Origin: HLUCCA09 sp965277275
Lineage (GTDB): Bacteria; Pseudomonadota; Alphaproteobacteria; Rhodobacterales; Rhodobacteraceae
Assembly (NCBI GenBank): GCA_965277275.1
Contig: CBDICG010000002.1
Span: 1,798,001-1,862,000, forward strand
DNA length: 64,000 nucleotides
Direction of reading: 5' to 3'
The position numbers and the translations under genes are program-made. The notes under the pieces were generated by a model. The model saw nothing but the letters and a program-made list of their open reading frames with translations, had not been told where the DNA came from and did no database searches. Below, one piece after another: positions 17,095-23,496 of the stretch (position 1 is the first letter of the stretch; the number at the start of each line of letters is the position of its first letter).

Positions 17095-17559
17095 ATGGCA
17101 GATCCCATCATCACACCCACAACTTCCACCGACATCCCCGCCTTGCAACGTGTGCTGGACGAAACAGGGCTCTTTCCGGGTGAGCTCCTGCCCGATCTTC
17201 TCGCCCCCCATTTCGCGGGCGCGAACGCGGACATCTGGCTCACGTCCCAGGCGGACGGCGGGGCCGTCGGACTGTGCTACGTCAGCCCGGAAGAGATGGC
17301 AGAAGGCACGTGGAACATGCGCGCCCTCGCCATCCACCCGGATCGCCAGCAGCAAGGGCTCGGAGCGGCGCTGGTGGCCGAGGCGGAGAAGCGGCTGCGC
17401 GCGGACGCCCAGCGCATCCTGATCGTCGACACCTCGGGCGTCGAAGCGTTTTCCAGCGCGCGCGCATTCTATGCCCGCATCGGCTATGACGAGGAGGCGC
17501 GGGTGCGGGAGTTCTGGGGTCCGGGCGATGACAAGGTGATCTATCGCAAGGCGCTCTGA
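17095..17559 (+). CDS. GNAT acetyltransferase, probable antitoxin partner of YjhX
   Basis: 154 residues with a canonical GNAT fold. The acetyl-CoA loop is RQQQGLGAALVAEAE (about residues 82-96), preceded by MRALAIHPD, and the C-terminal part has SARAFYARIGYDEEARV. It starts 11 bases after yjhX and is surely co-transcribed. In E. coli the GNAT protein YjhQ is the antitoxin of TopAI. By operon context this protein is the likely counterpart, though I cannot confirm orthology to YjhQ from the sequence alone. Otherwise it would be an ordinary small-molecule N-acetyltransferase. Confidence 0.85.
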   Translation: MADPIITPTTSTDIPALQRVLDETGLFPGELLPDLLAPHFAGANADIWLTSQADGGAVGLCYVSPEEMAEGTWNMRALAIHPDRQQQGLGAALVAEAEKRLRADAQRILIVDTSGVEAFSSARAFYARIGYDEEARVREFWGPGDDKVIYRKAL

Positions 17560-17797
17560 CGACGCCACGGCGGATCACTCCCCCGGCGACCGCCCGGCCA
17601 ATGCAGGGCGGTGGGCTCCCGGAGCGGTTCCGTGGGCATATCCGGGAACCTTCACCACCGTGATCCGGCCGCCCGATCCAGACGCGCCGGAGAATGGCTG
17701 CGCGCGGGATGTATACCCGCGCGTGTGCGACACAGACCTTGTGCCCGCGCCGGTGTCACGGCACACCCCACCTACCGCACAACACAGGAGCGCTCTC

Positions 17798-18691
17798 ATG
17801 TCGTCCCCTTCCATCGCTGTCGTCGGCCTTGGCTCCATGGGCTACGGCATGGCGCAATCCTGCCTCGCCGCGGGCCATCCCACCTGGGGCCTCGACGTCA
17901 ACCCCGAGGCCACGGCACGGTTCGAGGCTGAGGGCGGGCAGGGTGGAAACGTCCCGTGGGATCGGCTTTCCGCGCTCGTGGTTGTCGTTCTGAACGCCTC
18001 ACAGCTTGAAACCGTGCTCTTTGGCGCGGACGGCGCTGTAGCGAAGCTTTCGGAGGGCGCTGTCGTGGTGGCCTGCCCGACGATCCCGCCAGCCACGGCC
18101 CGCGATCTAGAAGCACGCTGCGCCAGCCATGGTGTGCACTACCTCGACGCTCCGATCTCTGGCGGGGCAGCCAAGGCCGCGCGAGGAGCGCTTTCGATCA
18201 TGGCCTCCGGCACGGTGGACGCGTTCGCCGCCGCACGCCCCGTGCTCGACGCCACCGCGGAAACGGTGTTCGAGCTTGGCGACGCTGCCGGCGCGGGCTC
18301 CGCGATGAAGGCCACGAACCAGCTTTTGGCCGGCGTGCATATCGCCGTGATGGGAGAGGCCATCGCCTTTGGGGTCAGTCAGGGCATTCCGCCCGAAACC
18401 TTCCTGAAGGTGATCCGCCAATGCGCGGGCTCCTCCTGGATGCTGGAGAACCGCGCGCCGCACGTGGTGGAGGCCGATTACGCCCCGCTCAGCCAGATCA
18501 ACATCTGGCCGAAGGATCTCGGCATCGTCCGTGAGATCGCCGAGAGTGCGGGGCTGGAGACGCCGATCGCCGAAACCGCCCTCGCGCAGTACCGCAAGGC
18601 CGTGGAAATGGGGCTCGGCGGGGTGGACGATGCCGCTGTCACGAAGGTCTACACGCAGCAGGCGGGTCTCTCCCTGCCCGGCGACGACTGA
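17798..18691 (+). CDS. ltnD: L-threonate dehydrogenase (3-hydroxyisobutyrate dehydrogenase family)
   Basis: 297 residues. The NAD-binding motif is VGLGSMGYGMA (9-19), the substrate signature DAPISGGAAKAARG (117-130), and the catalytic Lys171 lies in MKATNQLLAGVH. LtnD oxidises L-threonate to 2-oxo-tetronate. The family could also serve other 3-hydroxyacids, but the following genes (denD, otnK, otnC, otnI) define the tetronate pathway. ATG 17798 has CAGGAG seven bases upstream. The 238-base gap after the GNAT gene suggests that the catabolic operon starts here with its own promoter. Confidence 0.88.
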   Translation: MSSPSIAVVGLGSMGYGMAQSCLAAGHPTWGLDVNPEATARFEAEGGQGGNVPWDRLSALVVVVLNASQLETVLFGADGAVAKLSEGAVVVACPTIPPATARDLEARCASHGVHYLDAPISGGAAKAARGALSIMASGTVDAFAAARPVLDATAETVFELGDAAGAGSAMKATNQLLAGVHIAVMGEAIAFGVSQGIPPETFLKVIRQCAGSSWMLENRAPHVVEADYAPLSQINIWPKDLGIVREIAESAGLETPIAETALAQYRKAVEMGLGGVDDAAVTKVYTQQAGLSLPGDD

Positions 18692-18706
18692 GCGGAGGAC
18701 GGGCCG

Positions 18707-19696
18707 ATGCGCGTTCTGATCCTCGGCGCGGGCGGTATGATCGGCGCCAAGCTCGCGGCCCGGCTGGTGGCTGACGGGGCGTTGGCGGGCCAGCCGCTTT
18801 CGGCGCTGCACCTCGTCGATCTAGCAGCCCCTCCCATTCCGAGCGGGGGCGCGGCCCTCGCGACCGCGGCCGCGCATGACATCGCCGAGGCCGGTACCGC
18901 CGACACCCTCGTCGCCTGGAGGCCGGACGTGATCTATCACCTCGCCGCCATCGTCTCCGGCGAGGCGGAGAAGGATTTCGAGAAGGGCTACCGCATCAAC
19001 CTCGACGCCACGCGCGCCCTTTTTGAAGCAATCCGGGCAGAGCATAGCGTGTCGGGTTACTGCCCGCGCCTGATCTTCACGTCGTCGCTGGCCGTCTATG
19101 GTGCTCCGCTGCCCGATCCGATCCCGGACGATCACATGCGCGCCCCCCACACCAGCTACGGCACTCAGAAGGCCATCGCGGAGCTGCTGCTCGATGACTA
19201 CACCCGGCGCGGCTTCTTCGACGGGATCGGCCTGCGCCTGCCGACTGTCGTGATCCGACCCGGCCTGCCGAATGCCGCCGCCTCGGGATTCTTCTCCGGT
19301 ATTCTGCGCGAGCCGCTCGCGGGCAAGCCAACCACCCTGCCGGTCGACCCGGACACGAAGCACTGGCTCGCCAGCCCGCGCGCGGCCGTCGGCTTCCTGA
19401 TCCACGCCGCGGGGCTTCGGAGCGCCGACATCGGCCCGCGCCGCACCTTCACCATGCCCGGCGTGGAATGCACGGTCGCCCAGCAGATCGAGGCGCTGGA
19501 ACGCGCCGCCGGACCAGGGGCAACGGCCCTCATAGACCACGCGCACAACCCCGAGATTGCCCGCATCATCGGGAGCTGGCCACGCGCCTTCACCTGCGAC
19601 ACGGCCACGGCACTCGGCTTTCAGGCCGAAGCAACGCCGGACGATCTCATCCGCGTCTACCTCGAGGATGACGCGCCCCGGGAGAGCGGCGCATGA
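18707..19696 (+). CDS. denD: D-erythronate dehydrogenase (extended short-chain dehydrogenase)
   Basis: 329 residues. The Rossmann motif is GAGGMIGAKLA (7-17). The catalytic set is visible as FTSSLAVYG (124-132) and the YxxxK pair Tyr151/Lys155 in SYGTQKAIAE. DenD oxidises D-erythronate to 3-oxo-tetronate, which feeds into the same kinase as the LtnD branch. It begins 15 bases after ltnD, and its last codons overlap the start of otnK by four bases (ATGA). UxaD-like epimerase family members exist, but the operon makes DenD the best call. Confidence 0.85.
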   Translation: MRVLILGAGGMIGAKLAARLVADGALAGQPLSALHLVDLAAPPIPSGGAALATAAAHDIAEAGTADTLVAWRPDVIYHLAAIVSGEAEKDFEKGYRINLDATRALFEAIRAEHSVSGYCPRLIFTSSLAVYGAPLPDPIPDDHMRAPHTSYGTQKAIAELLLDDYTRRGFFDGIGLRLPTVVIRPGLPNAAASGFFSGILREPLAGKPTTLPVDPDTKHWLASPRAAVGFLIHAAGLRSADIGPRRTFTMPGVECTVAQQIEALERAAGPGATALIDHAHNPEIARIIGSWPRAFTCDTATALGFQAEATPDDLIRVYLEDDAPRESGA

Positions 19697-20949
19697 CCGT
19701 CCTGGGATGCATTGCCGATGACTTCACCGGCGCGACCGACCTTGCGGGCCTGCTTGCCCGCTCCGGCGCCCGTGTCTCGCTGCGGATGGGCGTGCCCGAC
19801 GCACCACCCGGCGACACCGCGCCCTTCGAGGTGATCGCCCTGAAGTGCCGCACCTCCCCCGTCGGGGCGGCGGTCGAGGAGTGCCGCGCCGCGCTGCGAT
19901 GGCTGCAAGAGGCGGGCGCCGAGCGCTTTTTCTGGAAGTATTGCTCCACGTTCGATTCCACGCCGGAGGGCAATATCGGCCCCGTGGCCGAAGCCCTGAT
20001 GGCCGATCTCGGGGCGCGCCAGACGATCTACTGCCCCGCCTTTCCGGAAAACGGGCGCTCGATCTACATGGGCAACCTCTTTGTGGGTCAGCAGCCGCTC
20101 GCCGAAAGCCCGATGAAGGATCACCCACTGACCCCGATGCGCGACAGCAACCTGATGCGCCTCCTTGCGCCCCAGGTGGCGGGCGATGTCGGTCTGATCG
20201 ACCGGCTGACCGTTGCCGAGGGGCCCGATGCCGTGCGTGCCGCGCGCGCCGCGTCCGGGGCTGCGCATCTCGTCGTCGACGCCGTGGCAGACGCCGATCT
20301 GCATGTCATCGCCGAAGCCTGTCGCGACCTCGCGCTGCTCACCGGCGGCAGTGCCCTGGCAATGCCGCTCCCCGCGCTCTACCGCGCCGATGGTACGTGG
20401 GATGGCAGCGGCGCAGAGCGGGCCGCGCTCGCTCCGCCGCCCGGCGCCGTGATCCTCTCGGGCAGTTGCTCGGCCATGACCTGTGCGCAGGTGGCCGCGT
20501 ATGCGCCCGGCGCGCCGCATCTCCGACTCGATCCCCTCACGCTCGCGGCCAACGGGCCCGGCGCGGCGCTGGACTGGCTCGCGGCCCAGCCGCCCGAACG
20601 CACGCCCATGCTCTACGCCTCCGCCGACCCCGCAGACGTCAAGGCCGCACAGGCCGCGCTCGGCACCGCCCGCGCCGGGGCCCTTGCGGAGGAGGCACTT
20701 GCCACGCTGGCTCTCGCCGCGCGGGATCAGGGCCGGCACCGGTTCGTCGTCGCAGGCGGCGAAACCTCGGGCGCCGTGACCAAGGCACTTGGCGTCACGC
20801 GCCTTGAGATCGGCCCCGAGATCGCGCCCGGCGTGCCCTGGACGACAACCAACAGCAACGGCATCCCTCTCGCCCTGGCGCTGAAATCCGGCAATTTCGG
20901 CGCCGAGACGTTCTTCAGCGACGCCCTTGCCCTACTGGAGGCCCCATGA
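19693..20949 (+). CDS. otnK: 3-oxo-tetronate kinase (four-carbon acid sugar kinase)
   Basis: 418 residues, the usual length of the DUF1537 kinase family. The N-terminal signature ADDFTGATDLAGLLA (8-22) binds the acid sugar. The C-terminal nucleotide-binding domain shows FVVAGGETSGAV and TTNSNGIPLALALKSGNFG, both typical. It phosphorylates 3-oxo-tetronate at the 4-position. Coupling to denD (ATGA overlap) and otnC (start inside its end) indicates one transcript. Confidence 0.93.
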   Translation: MTVLGCIADDFTGATDLAGLLARSGARVSLRMGVPDAPPGDTAPFEVIALKCRTSPVGAAVEECRAALRWLQEAGAERFFWKYCSTFDSTPEGNIGPVAEALMADLGARQTIYCPAFPENGRSIYMGNLFVGQQPLAESPMKDHPLTPMRDSNLMRLLAPQVAGDVGLIDRLTVAEGPDAVRAARAASGAAHLVVDAVADADLHVIAEACRDLALLTGGSALAMPLPALYRADGTWDGSGAERAALAPPPGAVILSGSCSAMTCAQVAAYAPGAPHLRLDPLTLAANGPGAALDWLAAQPPERTPMLYASADPADVKAAQAALGTARAGALAEEALATLALAARDQGRHRFVVAGGETSGAVTKALGVTRLEIGPEIAPGVPWTTTNSNGIPLALALKSGNFGAETFFSDALALLEAP

Positions 20950-21593
20950 CCGAAGCTCAATTGCGCGAGCAGATCTGCCTTCTGGCAAAGTCCATGTTCG
21001 ACAGGGGGCTCACGGGTGGCAGCACCGGCAATATCTCCGCCCGGACGGAGGATGGCGGCCTCCTCGTGTCACCGACCGGGACAAGCTTCGGCCGCCTCGA
21101 CCCCGCCCGCCTCAGCCGGTTCGACGCGGTCGGCATCCAGATCGACGGCGACAAGCCCACAAAAGAGATGCCGCTCCACACCGCGTTCTACGAGACCCGG
21201 TCCAACGCGGGGGCCGTGGTGCACCTGCATTCCTGCCATTCCGTGGCGTGGTCGATGATGCCCGATGCGGATGAGGACAACTTCCTGCCGCCGCTCACAC
21301 CCTACGCGCTGATGAAGCTGGGCAAGGTGAAGCTGCTGCCGTTCTTCCTGCCCGGCGATCCTGCGATGGGTGAAGCCGTGAGGGGGCTCGCGGGCAAGCG
21401 CTCGGCCGTGATGCTCGCCAATCACGGGCCGGTGGTGGCGGGCAAGGATGTCGAGGCCGCGTGCAATGCCATCGAGGAGCTCGAGGATACCGCACGCCTC
21501 GCGATCCTCATGCGCGGCTACAATCCCCGCCAGCTCACACCAGAGCAGGTGCAAAAGGTCGTCACGAAGTTCAATGTGGAGTGGGATACGTGA
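20946..21593 (+). CDS. otnC: 3-oxo-tetronate 4-phosphate decarboxylase (class II aldolase/adducin fold)
   Basis: 215 residues. It has the class II aldolase elements GGSTGNIS (24-31), the metal ligands His93 and His95 in VVHLHSCHS, and His160 in LANHGPVV; Glu74 in PTKEMPLHT is the likely acid/base. OtnC decarboxylates 3-oxo-tetronate 4-phosphate to dihydroxyacetone phosphate. It overlaps otnK by four bases, and its stop overlaps the GTG start of otnI. Confidence 0.92.
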   Translation: MTEAQLREQICLLAKSMFDRGLTGGSTGNISARTEDGGLLVSPTGTSFGRLDPARLSRFDAVGIQIDGDKPTKEMPLHTAFYETRSNAGAVVHLHSCHSVAWSMMPDADEDNFLPPLTPYALMKLGKVKLLPFFLPGDPAMGEAVRGLAGKRSAVMLANHGPVVAGKDVEAACNAIEELEDTARLAILMRGYNPRQLTPEQVQKVVTKFNVEWDT

Positions 21594-22363
21594 AGTTCTC
21601 TGCAAGTCTCGGCTATCTCTGGGCCGATCTGCCGCTGCCAGACGCGATCCGCGCCGCACATCGCGCGGGCTTTGACGCGGTTGAGTGCCACTGGCCCTAT
21701 GCCGTCGCGCCCGACGCGGTGGTCGATGCCTTGCAGGAGACCGGGCTTCCGATGCTCGGCCTGAACACCTCGCGCGGGGATGTCGGCGCGGGCGAAAACG
21801 GCCTTTGCGCCTTGCCCGGCCGAGAGGCCGAAGCCCGCGGCGCCATCGACGAGGCCGTCGCCTATGCCGCCGCGATCGGCGCGCAGAACGTGCACGTCAT
21901 GGCAGGGTTCGCAGAGGGGCCCGACGCCGAGCGCACCTTCGTCTCCAATCTGCGCTACGCGGTCGAGAAAGCCGCGCCACACGGCATTGGCATTCTGATC
22001 GAGCCGCTCAACGGCTACGACGCGCCGGGCTACTTTCTCAATGGCACCGAGCAAGCCATCGCGATCCTCGACGCTGTTGGCGATGCGCGCGCGCGCCTGA
22101 TGTTCGATTGCTACCACGTGCAGCTCCTCGAAGGAGATCTGACCCACCGCCTGCAACGGCTCTTGCCGCGGATCGGCCATATCCAATTCGCCGCCGTTCC
22201 GGATCGCGGCGCACCGGATCACGGCGAGATCCACTACCCCCACATTTTCGAGACACTCGGCGCGTTGAACTACACCAAACCCCTGGGCGCGGAGTACAAA
22301 CCGGGGCGCGACGCGGACGCGACCCTCGGCTGGCTGACCGAGTGGAGGAAGCGCGCTCCCTGA
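21590..22363 (+). CDS. otnI: 2-oxo-tetronate isomerase (hydroxypyruvate isomerase-like TIM barrel)
   Basis: 257 residues from GTG 21590, which overlaps the otnC stop (GTGA); the usual OtnI length is about 258. TIM-barrel metal-site features include Glu in LIEPLNGYDAPGYFL (about 142-156), MFDCYHVQLLEGD (about 176-188) with Asp and His ligands, HIQFAAVPDRGAPDHGEI, and the last Glu in LGAEYKPG. OtnI converts 2-oxo-tetronate, made by LtnD, to 3-oxo-tetronate for OtnK. It ends the operon; a GCGGCC/GGCCGC hairpin just after the stop lacks a T-run. No regulator of the pathway is adjacent. Confidence 0.9.
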   Translation: MKFSASLGYLWADLPLPDAIRAAHRAGFDAVECHWPYAVAPDAVVDALQETGLPMLGLNTSRGDVGAGENGLCALPGREAEARGAIDEAVAYAAAIGAQNVHVMAGFAEGPDAERTFVSNLRYAVEKAAPHGIGILIEPLNGYDAPGYFLNGTEQAIAILDAVGDARARLMFDCYHVQLLEGDLTHRLQRLLPRIGHIQFAAVPDRGAPDHGEIHYPHIFETLGALNYTKPLGAEYKPGRDADATLGWLTEWRKRAP

Positions 22364-22546
22364 GGCCACAAGCGGCCCGCAAGGCCGCACCTTGCGCCGC
22401 TCCGGTGGAGCAAACCCGGATAGATCGGCTCGCTCGTGGTGCCGGGACCGCCGCAACCGTAGCGCGAAAATCCTTTGTGCGTGGCGCGATTGGCCTTACC
22501 CTTGGCGATGTAAGTCCATGATGCGCCAATTCGGGAGCTTCCGGCC

Positions 22547-23008
22547 ATGCTGACACCCACGCAACGAAAGTTCATCAAGCTCTCGATGGGGATCGACGCG
22601 CCCTTGCCGGATGAAGCAGCGAGCGCCGCGCCAATGGGTGACGTGCAGAAGATCTGGAACGCCAGCAAGGAAAGCACCGACAAGGCGATCGGCGCATTGC
22701 AAGGCAAGCTCAAGGGGCTCGGACATCCCGCGCTGAACCGGATCGCGGAGTTCGGCCTCAACGGCATCACCGACGGAAACCAGGTCGGCATGATGAAGGC
22801 GCTCGCGGAGTTCAACGCCAGTACCGGGGAGGCCCGTCAGACCGCGGCCCGCAACCTCGAGCAGCAGGCAGCGGCCTACCAGAGCTTTCTCAACAGCAAC
22901 GTTATGATCGAGCTGGTGGAAGGAAACCCCTTCGGCATCGAAGTCGACATCAAGGGGCCGATGGGCGCCGCCCTCGCGAAGATCAAGGCCGTCGCGCAGG
23001 CGGCCTGA
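22547..23008 (+). CDS. Short helical protein sharing an N-terminal motif with the 1009-residue effector-like protein
   Basis: 153 residues without signal peptide. It opens MLTPTQRKFIKLSMG, which shares L-T-P-x-Q-x-x-F-I with residues 6-14 of the large protein at 13453-16482. Helices follow (IWNASKESTDKAIGALQGKL, 44-63; ALNRIAEFGLNGITDGN, 69-85), ending in a conserved-looking NPFGIEVDIKGPMGAALAKI (126-145). I recall similar helical modules within large effector-like proteins of other Proteobacteria, but cannot name a family. It is convergent with the acidic gene, the two stops lying five bases apart. It could be a chaperone, adaptor or stripped-down relative of the large proteins. Confidence 0.72.
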   Translation: MLTPTQRKFIKLSMGIDAPLPDEAASAAPMGDVQKIWNASKESTDKAIGALQGKLKGLGHPALNRIAEFGLNGITDGNQVGMMKALAEFNASTGEARQTAARNLEQQAAAYQSFLNSNVMIELVEGNPFGIEVDIKGPMGAALAKIKAVAQAA

Positions 23009-23013
23009 CCGAC

Positions 23014-23484
23014 TCAGGCGGGTGGGTTGGCGCCCTCTTCGTCATCTTCGTCATCTTCCTCGTCGTCATCGTCGTCATCGTCTTCGTCATCCTCGTCGTC
23101 GAGGGTATCGGCGAGGATCGTCTCCCATTCCTCGGCATCCATCTGCACGATCTCGAACATCGTTGCCTCGCCGCCGCGATTGGCGGGCGTTTCGGGCCAG
23201 AGCCGCTCGAAGGCATAGGTGAAGAGACGCACCAGCTCGTTCTCGTCGAACGGGTAGCCTTGCCCGGCGAAACGCTCGATACCCGCCTCTTGCGGTTGTG
23301 CAAGCAGGGTGGCGAGCGCGATTTTCAGCCAGCTCTTCGTGCGGTTCGCGGCAGCCATCTCGCCCATCTGATCGATCTCCGCATCGAACGCCGACAGATC
23401 TGACAGGGGGTCTTCAAGGTTGGCAGCGCGGCCCATCGTAATGTTGCGCAGGTACGACCTGACCATGGATTCACTGATGCGCAT
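23014..23484 (-). CDS. Acidic-tail protein, candidate immunity/partner of the 991-residue protein
   Basis: 156 residues, unrecognised. A helical domain (about 1-125; SWLKIALATLLAQPQ, LVRLFTYAFERLW) ends in an almost pure Asp/Glu tail of about 25 residues. It begins 12 bases after the stop of the 991-residue gene, with GGAAG before ATG 23484, so it is co-transcribed. Position, size and charge fit an immunity protein to the C-terminal domain of its neighbour, by analogy with polymorphic toxin loci. This is inference. The sequence is not obviously related to the 180-residue protein at 12881-13423, as expected if each is specific to a different toxin. Confidence 0.72.
   Translation of the reverse strand: MRISESMVRSYLRNITMGRAANLEDPLSDLSAFDAEIDQMGEMAAANRTKSWLKIALATLLAQPQEAGIERFAGQGYPFDENELVRLFTYAFERLWPETPANRGGEATMFEIVQMDAEEWETILADTLDDEDDEDDDDDDDEEDDEDDEEGANPPA
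23035..23103. repeat. Imperfect trinucleotide tract encoding the Asp/Glu tail
   Basis: About 23 consecutive triplets, mostly GTC and TTC on the plus strand (Asp and Glu codons on the minus strand). The composition is that of a microsatellite inside the coding region. Slippage would change tail length in steps of one residue without breaking the frame. Confidence 0.75.
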
Positions 23485-23496
23485 CCGGTTCGCTTC

